A stretch of DNA of 64,000 nt from Amycolatopsis sp. DSM 110486 (GCF_019468465.1 NZ_CP080519.1:10778501-10842500), one strand, 5' to 3'. Shown: positions 1 through 8,929, counted from the first letter of the stretch. Translations and numbers: made by a program. Notes: a model not told the origin generated them from the sequence alone.

Positions 1-909
1 CGACGCCATCTCCCGCTCGGTCATCGCGATCACCGGCTCCTTCGCGGCGATCCAGTAACCGATCCAGCAGGCCCGGTTGCGGTTGGCCGCCAGCATGCGG
101 ATGCGCGCCGCGAGGTCCCACGGCAGCACGTCGTCGTCGAACAGCCGCAGCAGGTCCCACACCGGCGCCGACACGACCACCTGTGGGGCCGCGATCTCCT
201 CGCCGTCGCGCAGCGTCACGCCGCGCACGGCGCTATCGCGCACGTCGACCCGGCGGACCGGCGCCGACAGCCGGAGCTCACCACCGTGGGCCTCGAACGC
301 CGCCATCATGTTGTGCCACAACGCATCCCAGCCGCCCATGGGCCAGAACGAGTATCCGGCGGTGCGCCGCGTCGAGTAGTGCAGCTTGCGCGTGTACAGG
401 TTCTCCGAGGCCGAGTGTTCCCACGGCCGCAAGGTGATCTGCTCCAGCACCGAGATGGCTTCCCACACCGTGTACACGCCCTCGTCGGAGGTGTACTGCG
501 CCATCCACTCCCGCAGCGAAGCGTGGTTCCAGTTCTCCAGCTCCTCGTACGACGTCGCGTTCAACGCCTGGATGCACCGCTTGAGGCCCTGCTTCGCGCT
601 GCCCGCGTACTGCTCCTGGATCGGCGCCCAGCCCCGGCCGTTGGTCCAGAACGGCATGGAGTCGCTGCGTTCGGAGTGCACGAGGTCGAGCCCCATGAGC
701 GCGCACACCCTCGTCAGCGAGTCGCCGGGATCCTCGACGAGGTGGCTGCCGAGGCCGAGCTGGTGCCCCTTGTACCGGTACTCGCGCGCCCGCCCGCCGA
801 GGTACGCGTGCTTTTCCAGCAGCAGCACGCGTTGGCCCTGTTCGGCCAGCACTGACGCCGTGACCAGGCCGGACACGCCGGCACCGAGCACGATCACGTC
901 GTAGGACAA
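1..909 (-). CDS. FAD-dependent oxidoreductase, desaturase-like (C-terminus outside window)
   Basis: About 303 residues of a flavoprotein are visible; the stop lies left of the window. The start is TTG at 907-909, preceded by GGAGGAGG, and the protein opens MSYDVIVLGAGVSGLV, a GxGxxG dinucleotide-binding fold. It is clearly paralogous to the enzyme at 7419-8804: both carry SLREW, TSD-GV, HSAS-NLY-RK and a WP--GWD-(M/L)W block in the same order. The family (phytoene-desaturase-like/amine-oxidase fold) oxidises or isomerises lipophilic substrates with FAD. Its substrate is not evident. It is the last visible gene of a minus-strand run with a VOC protein and a CoA ligase, so a role in the same catabolic pathway is inferred. 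Confidence 0.85.
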   Translation of the reverse strand, partial: MSYDVIVLGAGVSGLVTASVLAEQGQRVLLLEKHAYLGGRAREYRYKGHQLGLGSHLVEDPGDSLTRVCALMGLDLVHSERSDSMPFWTNGRGWAPIQEQYAGSAKQGLKRCIQALNATSYEELENWNHASLREWMAQYTSDEGVYTVWEAISVLEQITLRPWEHSASENLYTRKLHYSTRRTAGYSFWPMGGWDALWHNMMAAFEAHGGELRLSAPVRRVDVRDSAVRGVTLRDGEEIAAPQVVVSAPVWDLLRLFDDDVLPWDLAARIRMLAANRNRACWIGYWIAAKEPVIAMTEREMAS

Positions 910-931
910 GAAACCTCCTCCTGCCGGGTAC

Positions 932-1384
932 TCACGGGGCGACCACGTCGGCGACCGCCCGCAACGGCGCGTCGAGCAGTTCGAGCACGGTCCCGTCCGG
1001 GTCGCGCAGGTACACCACCCGTACCGGCCCCCACTGTTTCGGCCGGTTCCACAGCCGCTGCCCGCCGGCGGCCTCGGCCCGGGCCAACGCGGAGTCGACG
1101 TCGGCGACCCGGATGCCGAGGTGCGGCAGCCGGGCGGCCGGCTCCTGCGCGGCACACCACTCCGGCGCCGGCTCGCCGAACTCGAACAGCTCGATCCCGC
1201 TGCCGTCCGGGAACCCGAGCAGGGCGACGCGCACCTCGCGCTCGGTGTTCATCGCCAGCGCGGCCGCACCGGGATCGAGCGTGAATGGCGGCGCGAGCGG
1301 TTCGGCGCCGAGCTCGCGGTAGAAGGCCACGGCCCGGTCCAGCTCCGCCACGCGCACGCCGAGGTGGTGCAGTCCCGCCGTCAC
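932..1384 (-). CDS. VOC (glyoxalase/dioxygenase fold) protein
   Basis: 150 residues. Two beta-alpha-beta-beta-beta modules are visible: an N-terminal HHLGVRVAELDRAVAFYREL block and a C-terminal block with LPHLGIRVADVDSAL and YLRDPDGTVLELL. The paired His and the terminal Glu are the usual metal ligands of the vicinal-oxygen-chelate superfamily, which includes lyases, isomerases, epimerases and extradiol dioxygenases. The GTG start overlaps the stop of the upstream CoA ligase (GTGA), so the two are translationally coupled. The reaction cannot be assigned from sequence. A methylmalonyl-CoA-epimerase-like or lyase-like role on a CoA intermediate would fit the context, but this is inference. Confidence 0.85.
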   Translation of the reverse strand: MTAGLHHLGVRVAELDRAVAFYRELGAEPLAPPFTLDPGAAALAMNTEREVRVALLGFPDGSGIELFEFGEPAPEWCAAQEPAARLPHLGIRVADVDSALARAEAAGGQRLWNRPKQWGPVRVVYLRDPDGTVLELLDAPLRAVADVVAP

Positions 1385-2946
1385 ACGGACCGGCCGCGGT
1401 CCGCCCAGTACGCGCGGCGCAGGTCGCGCTTGAGGATCTTCCCGGTGGGCGCCTTGGGCAGGGCGTCGACGAACTCGACGGACCGGGGCTTCTGGTAGGA
1501 GGCGAGGTGCTGCTTGGCCGTGGCGATGATGTCGGCCTCCGTCGCCGTCGTCTCGGGCTTGAGCACCACGAACGCCTTCACCGCTTCGCCCCACTCGTCG
1601 TCGGGCACGCCGATCACCGCGCACTCCAGCACCGACGGGTGTTTGTTCACCGCCTCCTCGACCTGGATCGAGTAGATGTTCTCGCCACCGGAGATGATCA
1701 TGTCCTTGGCGCGGTCGACGATGAACACGTACGACTCGGCGTCCCAGGTGGCGATGTCGCCGGTCCACATCCAGCCGTCGCGGATCGTGTTCTCGGTGAG
1801 GTCGGGGCGGTTGAGGTAACCGAGCATGTTGGCCTCGGACCGCACGATGATCTCGCCCGCGGTCCGGCCGTCCTTGGGCACCTCGCGCCCGTCCGGGTCG
1901 ACGACGCGGACCTGCGTGACGAAACCCTCGCGCCCGCAGGACATCAGCCGTTCCGGGTGGATGCCGCGCACGGCGTCGAGGTGGTCTTCCTGCGACAGGA
2001 AGCACATCGTGGTGCCCTCGGTCTGCCCGTAACCCTGGATCAGCGTGCAGGGGAACTGGTCCAGCGCCGCCTTGACCACCGACGAGGGCATGGGCCCGCC
2101 GCCGTACTGGATGTTGCGCAGGGCCGAGATGTCGTAGGAGGAGAAGCCCGGCACGGCCATCATCCAGTTCAGCATCGTGGTGATGCCGAGGAACGCCGAG
2201 ACGCGCTCCTCCTGGATGAGCTCCAGCGCCGTGCGCGCCTCGAAGTTCATCAGCACCAGCGGGCAGCCGTGGCGGTGGTAGTTCATCGAGAGCACCACCG
2301 GGATGTGGTACATCTGCCCGGTCAGCATGTAGACGTCGGTCGCGACGATGCGCTCGGCGACGGTCTGGTTGAGCATCCCGAACGACACGCTCGTGTGGCT
2401 GTGCAGCGCGCCCTTCGACTCTCCGGTGGTGCCGCCGGTGTAGAGGATGAAAAACGGATCGGCGTCACCGACCGACGACGACTGCACCGGCTCGTCGGTG
2501 CTGCTGCGCGCCAGCAGGTCCTCGTAGCTTCCGTCGCCCGATTCGCCGTACTGCAGCCAGTTGGGCACGTCCACCGCGGCCTGCAGCTGCTTCGCGGTAT
2601 CGAGCCACTCGTCGGACGCGATCACCGCTTTCGGCGCCGCGTCGGCGACGATCCGGGTCAGCTCGCCCGCTCCGAGCCGCCAGTTCAGCGGCTGCGTAAC
2701 GAGCCCGGCGCGCCCGGCGGCGTAGTACAGCTCCTGGTACTCGATGGAGTTCTTCGCCAGGATCGCGACCCGGTCCCCTTGGGACAGACCGAGGCCGCCC
2801 TCGCCCGCCAGCCCGTTGGCGAGCCTGCGGACGCGTTCGTCGAGGGTTCTCCAGTCCATCCGCCGGCCGCTCGGGGCGTCGACGATCGCGTCCCGGGTGG
2901 GCGTGAGCGCCGCCCACTTCTCCGGGATCCGTCCGATGTTGACCAT
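1381..2946 (-). CDS. AMP-forming acyl-CoA/aryl-CoA ligase
   Basis: 521 residues, full length for the ANL superfamily. The phosphate-binding loop YTGGTTGESKG lies at about 169-179, a YGQTEG adenylation motif in the middle, the hinge-region GD near WMWTGDIA, and the catalytic lysine in PTGKILKRDLR near residue 503. It activates a carboxylic acid with ATP and joins it to CoA. The ATG start has GAGGA about 6 nt upstream. It is coupled to the VOC gene downstream and lies 31 bp after an NTF2-like gene on the same strand. Substrate class (fatty, aromatic or steroid side-chain acid) is not determinable here. Confidence 0.9.
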   Translation of the reverse strand: MVNIGRIPEKWAALTPTRDAIVDAPSGRRMDWRTLDERVRRLANGLAGEGGLGLSQGDRVAILAKNSIEYQELYYAAGRAGLVTQPLNWRLGAGELTRIVADAAPKAVIASDEWLDTAKQLQAAVDVPNWLQYGESGDGSYEDLLARSSTDEPVQSSSVGDADPFFILYTGGTTGESKGALHSHTSVSFGMLNQTVAERIVATDVYMLTGQMYHIPVVLSMNYHRHGCPLVLMNFEARTALELIQEERVSAFLGITTMLNWMMAVPGFSSYDISALRNIQYGGGPMPSSVVKAALDQFPCTLIQGYGQTEGTTMCFLSQEDHLDAVRGIHPERLMSCGREGFVTQVRVVDPDGREVPKDGRTAGEIIVRSEANMLGYLNRPDLTENTIRDGWMWTGDIATWDAESYVFIVDRAKDMIISGGENIYSIQVEEAVNKHPSVLECAVIGVPDDEWGEAVKAFVVLKPETTATEADIIATAKQHLASYQKPRSVEFVDALPKAPTGKILKRDLRRAYWADRGRSV

Positions 2947-2977
2947 GGGTGTCCTCTGGTAGGTGCCGGTGCGGGGA

Positions 2978-3388
2978 TCAGTAGGGCAGGTCGAGGTAGA
3001 TGTGCCGGGTCGCGATCAGCCAGCGGTCCCCCTGCTTCACCAGCTCGTCGCGGTACCAGCCGCTGGAGAGCACCCGCACCGCGCCGTTCTCGATCGAGAG
3101 CAGCGTGAGGTTCGCGGTCGTCGCCGCGCTGTCCGGGGTTTCCTTGGTGAGCACCAGGTTCGAGAGGTTGTGCCGGCGCTGGTCGGTCTGCGCGACGAGC
3201 GAATCTGCGTGCAGCTTGCGGATCGCCTCGCGACCCTCGAACGGCCCGATCGTGTCACCTTCGCGGCCGATCTGCATGGTCATCGTGGCCGTCTCGGTGA
3301 ACTGATCGGCGATCAGGCCGACGTCGTTCTCGTCGTAGCCCCAAGAAGCCTTGCCCAGGACGTTTTCGATCTCGGCGCGTGCGGTCAT
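2978..3388 (-). CDS. NTF2/SnoaL-like protein
   Basis: 136 residues with the compact alpha+beta cone fold of SnoaL-like proteins: an N-terminal helix, a RE-IRKLH segment, and a C-terminal strand pair ending WLIATRHIYLDLPY. Members act as small dehydratases, isomerases or hydrolases, or simply bind ligands. ATG start with GAGGAGG 6-7 nt upstream. It lies 12 bp downstream of the P450 gene and 31 bp before the CoA ligase, so it probably belongs to one operon. No catalytic residues can be named with confidence. Confidence 0.85.
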   Translation of the reverse strand: MTARAEIENVLGKASWGYDENDVGLIADQFTETATMTMQIGREGDTIGPFEGREAIRKLHADSLVAQTDQRRHNLSNLVLTKETPDSAATTANLTLLSIENGAVRVLSSGWYRDELVKQGDRWLIATRHIYLDLPY

Positions 3389-3400
3389 GCGGGTGCCTCC

Positions 3401-4615
3401 TCAGGCGGGCGTGAAGGTCAGGGGCAGCGAAGTGGGGGCGCGGGTGAACACGCCGTGCTCCGGCGGCGCATCGCCGTCGAAGCGGATGTCCCGCATGGCG
3501 TCGAGCAGGTGCGCGATGCCGGTGTCGAGCTCGGTCTTGGCCAGCATCGCGCCGACGCAGAAATGGCGTCCCAGGCAGAACGCCGTGTGGTTGGCGCCGG
3601 CGGTGTAGGCCCGGCCGAGGTCGAGGTCGGCGCGCAGGAGGTTGAACGAGTCGGGATCGGCGTACTTGGCCGGGTCGCGGTTCGCCGCGCCGATCAGGCA
3701 GGTCACGGTCTTGCCCGCTTCGACGACCCCGCCCGAGAGCTCCACGTCCTCGGCGGGCTGGCGCATGATCATGTGCACCGGCGGCGAGAACCGCAGGGTC
3801 TCCGCGAACGCGGCCGCGATCAGCGAGTGGTCGGCGCGCACCGCTTCGAGCTGGTCGAGGTTCGCGACGAGGTTGCGCATCAGGCTGGCGATGGCCTTGT
3901 CGGTGGTCTCCCCGCCCGCGGTCAGCAGCAGGCTGCAGAAGGCCTTGATCTCCTCGTCGCTCATCCGCACGCCGTCGATCTCGGCGGAGCACAGCGTGGA
4001 AAGCAGGTCCTCGCCCGGGTTTTCGCGGCGCTCGCGAATGATCGGCAGCAGGTAGGCCTCGAACTCCTCCTTGGTACGGATCCCTTCGGCCATGACCTGC
4101 TCGTCACCGGAGAGGTTCGACAGGAAGGCCATGATCGAGCTGTACCAGCGGTGGAAGTGCTCGTGGTCGGACTTGGGCAGGCCGAGCATGTCCACGATCA
4201 CGTTGATCGGGAACCGCGTCGCGTACTGGTCGACGAGGTCGACGCGCCCGTCGCGGCGAAACGCGTCGACGAGGTCGCGCGAGTTCTGTTCGATGACGGG
4301 CAGAAACTTGGTCATCAGGTCCCGGCCGCGGAAGGCCGGCGCGACCAGGTTCCGGTGCGTGGAGTGCTCGCGCCCGTCCATCTGCAGGATGGTCCGGCCG
4401 TGCACGGGCTCGAGCTGCCAGTCGTAGTTGTGGCTGGTGAACACCGGGTCCTTGAAGGCACGCTCGACGTCCGCGTACCGGCTGATCACATAGCTCTGCG
4501 TGGCTTCGTGCCAGATGAGCGGGTGCTGCTCGCGCATCACCCGGTACGCGCGGTAGGGATCCGCAGCGAACTCCTCGGACAGGATGTCGGGTCCAGCGGT
4601 GGCGGCTACGGACAT
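3401..4615 (-). CDS. cytochrome P450 monooxygenase
   Basis: 404 residues, normal for a soluble bacterial class I P450. Visible landmarks are the I-helix oxygen-activation motif AGGETT (about 233-238), the K-helix ETLR (272-275) and the heme loop FCLGRHFCVG with axial Cys353. I chose the ATG at 4615 because GGAGGA sits 8 nt upstream; an in-frame ATG nine codons earlier has no such site. It needs a ferredoxin and reductase, none of which is adjacent; the nearest visible ones are at 54.0 kb. It heads a minus-strand operon (P450, NTF2-like, CoA ligase, VOC, FAD enzyme) and is divergent from the epimerase, with two operator-like palindromes between them. Confidence 0.93.
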   Translation of the reverse strand: MSVAATAGPDILSEEFAADPYRAYRVMREQHPLIWHEATQSYVISRYADVERAFKDPVFTSHNYDWQLEPVHGRTILQMDGREHSTHRNLVAPAFRGRDLMTKFLPVIEQNSRDLVDAFRRDGRVDLVDQYATRFPINVIVDMLGLPKSDHEHFHRWYSSIMAFLSNLSGDEQVMAEGIRTKEEFEAYLLPIIRERRENPGEDLLSTLCSAEIDGVRMSDEEIKAFCSLLLTAGGETTDKAIASLMRNLVANLDQLEAVRADHSLIAAAFAETLRFSPPVHMIMRQPAEDVELSGGVVEAGKTVTCLIGAANRDPAKYADPDSFNLLRADLDLGRAYTAGANHTAFCLGRHFCVGAMLAKTELDTGIAHLLDAMRDIRFDGDAPPEHGVFTRAPTSLPLTFTPA

Positions 4616-4644
4616 CGGCGTCCTCCATGACGTCATCGTCACTG

Positions 4645-4660
4645 ACTAACGGCCGTTTGG
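4645..4660. promoter_or_regulatory. operator-like palindrome, copy 1 (P450 promoter side)
   Basis: ACTAACGGCCGTTTGG; its reverse complement reads CCAAACGGCCGTTAGT and matches the copies at 4705-4720 and 8896-8911 (consensus YCAAACGG-YYGKTWGW). It lies 30 bp upstream of the P450 start. Size and symmetry suit a TetR-type regulator, but the protein is unknown. Confidence 0.5.
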
Positions 4661-4704
4661 TAGCGGTGAGATTAGCACCACACCGGTGCCCCAACAAGGG
4701 TCTG

Positions 4705-4720
4705 TCAACCAACCGTTTGA
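4705..4720. promoter_or_regulatory. operator-like palindrome, copy 2 (epimerase promoter side)
   Basis: TCAACCAACCGTTTGA, flanked by outward matching bases so that CTGTCAA and TTGACAG (4702-4708, 4717-4723) form an inverted repeat. The right half contains TTGACA, a possible -35 box for the epimerase. It shares ACCRACCGTTTGACA with the site at 8.9 kb. Confidence 0.5.
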
Positions 4721-4824
4721 CAGTGAAGATCGGGCTTGTCATGCTGCGGACAGGACTCGCGCAGGGAGGCTCCAGTGCACGACGACGGCAGGCCGCGAAG
4801 CTTCCCCCGAACGGCCCGGGCCTG

Positions 4825-5934
4825 ATGGGCCGCGCGCTGGTCGTCGGTGGCACGGGCCCGACCGGTCCCCCGATCGTGGCGGGGCTGCTCGCCCGCGGGC
4901 ACGAGGTGACGGTGTTCCACACCGGCCGCCACGAGGTCGCCCAGCTGCCGGACGTCCCGCACGTGCACGGCAGCCCGTTCGAGGCGGACGACATCGCGCG
5001 CGCCGTGGGCGAGGGCGGGTGGGACGTGGTCGTCGCGACCTACGGCCGGGTCCGGCTCATCGCCGACGGAGTGGCGAACCGCTGCGCGCACCTGGTCGTG
5101 GTCGGCGGTGTGCCGGTTTACCAGGGTTACGTCAACCCCGGTTCGCGGTTCCCGTACGGCGTGCAGCTGCCCGTGCGCGAGGACTCGCACCCGCTCGTCG
5201 CGCCGGACGAACCCCGCTTCGCCGGCTACAGCACCGGCCCGATCCGGCGCACCGAAGACCACGTGTTCTCGTTGGGCGCCAAGGGTTCCTTCGCCGCCAC
5301 CTACCTGCGCTACCCCACCGTCTACGGGCCGCGCAACCCGTACGCCTGGGAGTGGAACGTGGTGCGCCGCGTGCTGGACGGGCGCCCGTGGCTGGTCCTC
5401 GCCGACGGCGGGCACGGCGTCCACTCCCGCGCCGCCGCGCGCAACGCGGCGGAGGCCGTGCTGCTGGCCGTCGACCGGCCCGCGATCGCGGCGGGCAAGG
5501 CCTACAACGTCGCCGACGACGAGCTCCTCACCGTGCGGCAGTGGGCGCAGCTCGTCGCCCGCGCCGCGGGCAGCGACCTGGAAATCCGGTCGCTGCCCCG
5601 GGAACTGCCCAATCCCGGCCTCGCGGTGTCGGCGTTCGGCGGCCAGGAGTCTCCCACGTGCATTGTGGACACGACCCGGCTGCGCGAGGACCTCGGCTAC
5701 CGCGACGTGGTCTCGGTAACCGACGGGATCGCCGAGACCGTCGAGTGGATGCTCGCGAACGAACCGGTCCTGCGCGCGTCAGGCACCACGGATCCCTTCG
5801 ACTACCCGGCCGAAGACGCGTTGGTGGCGGCCTACGAGCGGGCATTGGCGAGCCTTGCCCCGCAGGCCGCGCCGTTCGGCGCGGGCATCGAGCGGATGGA
5901 CATGGTGCAGACCGCGAAAGGCCGCGCCCTATGA
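4825..5934 (+). CDS. NAD(P)-dependent epimerase/dehydratase-family protein (extended SDR)
   Basis: 369 residues from the ATG at 4825, which begins directly on the Rossmann strand (MGRALVVGGTGPTGPPIVAG). An in-frame ATG at 4741 would add 28 Arg/Gly-rich residues without a fold, so the later start is preferred, although no strong SD is seen. The atypical SDR layout (GGTGPTG loop, VVATYGR, VVVGGVPVYQGY, LRYPTVYGPRNP) resembles NAD-epimerase proteins acting on sugars or on lipophilic ketones. It is transcribed away from the P450 operon and ends 6 bp inside the convergent NTF2-like gene. Substrate unknown. Confidence 0.85.
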   Translation: MGRALVVGGTGPTGPPIVAGLLARGHEVTVFHTGRHEVAQLPDVPHVHGSPFEADDIARAVGEGGWDVVVATYGRVRLIADGVANRCAHLVVVGGVPVYQGYVNPGSRFPYGVQLPVREDSHPLVAPDEPRFAGYSTGPIRRTEDHVFSLGAKGSFAATYLRYPTVYGPRNPYAWEWNVVRRVLDGRPWLVLADGGHGVHSRAAARNAAEAVLLAVDRPAIAAGKAYNVADDELLTVRQWAQLVARAAGSDLEIRSLPRELPNPGLAVSAFGGQESPTCIVDTTRLREDLGYRDVVSVTDGIAETVEWMLANEPVLRASGTTDPFDYPAEDALVAAYERALASLAPQAAPFGAGIERMDMVQTAKGRAL

Positions 5935-6300
5935 CGCGAGCACCTGGCGGCGCACGTCGCGGGTGTCGTACCAGGTGGCGACTTTCGCGATCCGGCCCTC
6001 GCGCAGGTCGAACACGTCGAGGGCGCTGAACCCGATCGGACGGCCGTCGCGCAGACGGCCCGTGAAGCCGATCTCCGTCACCACGGCCTCGGCGGCTTCG
6101 ATCCAGCGCGTCACGCGGTCTTCGTGCTCGGCGTAGCCCGCGAGGAGCTTCGCGAAGTGCGCGATCGCCGCATCCCGGCCGACGACCGGGGCCGCGCCGA
6201 CGGTGTGGATCTCCACCTCCTCGGTGAAAACCCCGGCCAGGTCGGCGAACCGCTCGGCGTTGATCGCGGAGAAATACGCCTCCACCGCCGCCCGGCTCAC
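5929..6300 (-). CDS. NTF2/SnoaL-like protein (second copy)
   Basis: 123 residues: VEAYFSAINAERFADLAGVF at the start, GRDAAIAHFAKL in the middle and DLREGRIAKVATWYDT at the end, the classic SnoaL-like polyketide-cyclase-fold signature. The GTG start overlaps the TGA of the upstream LLM gene (GTGA), so the two are co-translated. Its end overlaps the epimerase end convergently. It is unlike the copy at 2978-3388 beyond fold, so a recent tandem duplication is unlikely. Function inferred only as small ligand-binding protein or isomerase. Confidence 0.85.
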   Translation of the reverse strand: MSRAAVEAYFSAINAERFADLAGVFTEEVEIHTVGAAPVVGRDAAIAHFAKLLAGYAEHEDRVTRWIEAAEAVVTEIGFTGRLRDGRPIGFSALDVFDLREGRIAKVATWYDTRDVRRQVLAS

Positions 6301-7418
6301 GACCCGACCAGCTTCTTCAGCTCCGTCATCGCCTGGAACGACCACCTCGCCAGCGACGGGTCGCCGAACGCGGTGATGTTCCACATGACGAGGTGGCGCA
6401 GCCCGGCCTCGCGGTACTCCGCCAGCTGCTCGGCCACCTGGGCCGGGGTGCCGCAGAACGCGTAGTGCCGCACGACTTTCGGCGGGATCGCGTCGATGAT
6501 CCTCAGCGACTCGGCACGCGACACGGCCGTGGGGATGAAGTCGTGGAAGCCGGATCCGCCCGGCCCGCCGTCCAGCGGCGGTTCGACGCCGAGGTCGCGG
6601 AAGACCTGTGCGGGCAGCAAAACACACAGCGCGCGCACGAGCGGTGCCTCGGTGAGCCGCCGGACCGTCTCCTCGTCGGGACCCATGAGCAGGTACCCGA
6701 GCATGCCGGGGGTGATCGCCTCGGGATCGCGGCGCGCGTCCTGCGCCGACTGCCGGATCGTGGTGAGCGACTTGGCGTACTCGGCCGGCGACATCTTGGT
6801 GGGCAGCCACCCGTCGGCCTTGGCCCCGGTGAGCTCCAGCATCCGCGGGCCGTGCGCGGCCGTCCAGATCTCGGGCGCTTTCCCTTGGTAGGGTTGCAAT
6901 CCCAGGACGGCGTTCTCCAGCGTGTGGAACTTCCCGGCGTAGTCGACGGGTCCGTCGGCCTCCCACAGCAGCCGCATCACGTCGATGCCTTCGCCCAGCT
7001 TCGCGACGGGCTTGTCGAACGACATCCCGTACGGCGTGATGTTGAGCCGTTCCCCCGAGCCGAGCCCGATGATCGCGCGGCCCTTCGTGACGTGGTCCAG
7101 TGTCAGCGCGCTCGCCGCGGCCATCGCCGGGTTGCGCCGGATCAGGTCGGTGACGACGACGCCGACCTTGATCCGCTCGGTCTGCGCGCCGACGACACCC
7201 ATCATGATCAGCGGGTCGAAGTAGGCGTGCGGGTTGGGCTGCACCGCGGCGAGCGGCGTCAGGTCCTCGGTCCACATGGTGTCGGCGTGCCAGCCCATGA
7301 GGTGGTCAGGCCACCACACGGCGTCGAAGCCCTCGGCTTCGCTGCGGCGCGCGAACTTCACCGCGGCGTCCGCGGGCGGCATGATCTGACCGGGCACACC
7401 GAGCTGCAGACGCTCCAC
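6297..7418 (-). CDS. LLM-class F420-dependent oxidoreductase
   Basis: 373 residues with the luciferase-like TIM barrel: LGVPGQIMPPADAAVKFARR, GFDAVWWPDHLMGW, GSGERLNITPYG and GKAPEIWTAAHGPRML. This layout matches the F420-dependent glucose-6-phosphate dehydrogenase/methylene-H4MPT-reductase branch rather than FMN luciferases. It would move hydride between F420 and an organic substrate. GTG start immediately after the TGA of the upstream FAD enzyme, with GGAGGT in front; it is coupled to the NTF2-like gene downstream. The three genes therefore form one operon starting near 8.9 kb. Confidence 0.9.
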   Translation of the reverse strand: MERLQLGVPGQIMPPADAAVKFARRSEAEGFDAVWWPDHLMGWHADTMWTEDLTPLAAVQPNPHAYFDPLIMMGVVGAQTERIKVGVVVTDLIRRNPAMAAASALTLDHVTKGRAIIGLGSGERLNITPYGMSFDKPVAKLGEGIDVMRLLWEADGPVDYAGKFHTLENAVLGLQPYQGKAPEIWTAAHGPRMLELTGAKADGWLPTKMSPAEYAKSLTTIRQSAQDARRDPEAITPGMLGYLLMGPDEETVRRLTEAPLVRALCVLLPAQVFRDLGVEPPLDGGPGGSGFHDFIPTAVSRAESLRIIDAIPPKVVRHYAFCGTPAQVAEQLAEYREAGLRHLVMWNITAFGDPSLARWSFQAMTELKKLVGS

Positions 7419-8804
7419 TCAGTACCTCCATCCATCGCCGAACGTCGGGATCCGCGCACCGAGGTAGTCCTCGACGCACGTGAGGGCGGCGCGGGCCGCG
7501 CGGTCGGTGCCGACGCCACGGCTGCGGAAGGTCTCGCTGGCGAACCAGAGCCCCTCGACGTTGGGCGCGCGCCAGTGCGGCCGGTACTTCCCGACCAGCC
7601 CGGGCATCTGGATCACGCCGAAGCTCGGCTCGAACACCAGGTGCCGGCGCCGCCAGACCGGGTTCGCCAGGCCGGGCCACATCGTCTCGACGTCGCGTTC
7701 GAAGGCCTGCATCGTGGCGCGGCACCACTCGCGGTCGCGGCCCTTCGCGCCCGGGATGATCGCGCCCAGCACGTGCAGGTGCGTGCCTTCGGGCGAGCAC
7801 GACGGGTCCATCGCCGACTGGTCGAACATGAACCCGGAGCAGTCCGTCGACGGCGTCGCGGTCCACGTCGAGAGCTCACGCGGGTCGAACTGCGTGACCG
7901 GCTCCTCGGTGGCGAGGTAGAGCCCGAGCCAGGCGATGCGGAACTTGTCCTGCGCCAGGAACTCGATCTGCGAGGCGTACCACTCCGGGAGCACGCTGCG
8001 CGGCACCACGTTCAGCACGTGCCACACCGGCAGCGTGGAGATCACCGCGGGGGCCTCGAGGATCTCCTCCTCGAAGAACTCGTTGGGCAGTACCCGGGGT
8101 TCGCGGGCGACCGCGACGCCTTGCACCGCACCGTTTTCGACGATCACGCGCTCGACCGTGGTCCCCAGGCGCAGCTCGCCGCCGTGCCCGGTGATCGCGT
8201 CGGCGAGGTCGCGCCACAGCCCGTCCCAGCCCTGGCCGGGCCAGCACGAGTAGGCGGCGGTGTTGCGCTCCTCGTAGTGCATCTTGCGCACGTAGAGGTT
8301 GTCGCTGGCGGAGTGGTCGTACCAGTTGTCGGTCATGCACTCCAGCACGGAGATGAACTCGAACAGGTCCACCACGCCCTGGTCGGACGTGTGCTGGTGG
8401 ATCCATTCACGCAGCGACCGATCGTCCCAGTCGTCGAGCTCGGAGTACGGGGTGTCGGCGAGTGCCTTGATGACCTTCTTCAGTTCCGCGCGGTCGGTGT
8501 AGCGGTCGCGGATCGAGCCCCAGCCCGACCCGTTTTCCCAGATCGGCATCTCCTTGCTGACCTCGCCGTGGATCAGCTCCTTGCCGACGTGCTCGAACAC
8601 CTTGGTGAGGCCTGATCCGCCGTCTTCGATCAGGTGCCCGCCGAGGTTGACGGTGAAGCCCTCGTCCGGCACGGCCATGGCGCGCCCGCCCAGGTACGGG
8701 CTGCGGTCGAGCACGACGACCCGCTTGCCTTCGCGCGCGAGCAGCGCTCCCGCGCACAGGCCGGCCGCGCCCGCCCCGATCACCACCACGTCGTAACTCG
8801 ACAC
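7419..8804 (-). CDS. FAD-dependent oxidoreductase, desaturase-like (complete paralog)
   Basis: 461 residues from the GTG at 8804 (SSYDVVVIGAGAAGL), preceded by AAAGGTGAT. An in-frame ATG at 8837 would add 11 residues before the fold; the paralog at the window's left edge starts at the equivalent point and supports 8804. A GxGxxG FAD loop is at the N-terminus and a second FAD-contact segment near the C-terminus reads GLWFASETFRSRGVG. It is the first gene of an operon with the F420 enzyme and an NTF2-like protein. Having two such flavoproteins in one island suggests successive dehydrogenations of the same scaffold (inference). Confidence 0.88.
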   Translation of the reverse strand: MSSYDVVVIGAGAAGLCAGALLAREGKRVVVLDRSPYLGGRAMAVPDEGFTVNLGGHLIEDGGSGLTKVFEHVGKELIHGEVSKEMPIWENGSGWGSIRDRYTDRAELKKVIKALADTPYSELDDWDDRSLREWIHQHTSDQGVVDLFEFISVLECMTDNWYDHSASDNLYVRKMHYEERNTAAYSCWPGQGWDGLWRDLADAITGHGGELRLGTTVERVIVENGAVQGVAVAREPRVLPNEFFEEEILEAPAVISTLPVWHVLNVVPRSVLPEWYASQIEFLAQDKFRIAWLGLYLATEEPVTQFDPRELSTWTATPSTDCSGFMFDQSAMDPSCSPEGTHLHVLGAIIPGAKGRDREWCRATMQAFERDVETMWPGLANPVWRRRHLVFEPSFGVIQMPGLVGKYRPHWRAPNVEGLWFASETFRSRGVGTDRAARAALTCVEDYLGARIPTFGDGWRY

Positions 8805-8895
8805 GGCATCACCTTTCTTCGCCGCAGTCGCGGTCAACGCATTGTCGCGGCTGGGTTTTCCGGCTTGTCCACCATCAAGTACCCACGCTAGTTTG

Positions 8896-8911
8896 TCAAA
8901 CGGTCGGTAGA
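8896..8911. promoter_or_regulatory. operator-like palindrome, copy 3
   Basis: TCAAACGGTCGGTAGA lies 19 bp upstream of the CoA ligase start at 8930 and about 90 bp upstream of the divergent FAD gene. It shares TCAAACGG exactly with the reverse complement of copy 2 and differs from copy 1 by one base in that half. The position fits repression of both divergent operons. Confidence 0.5.
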
Positions 8912-8929
8912 TAGAGCGGGGAGTGGCCG

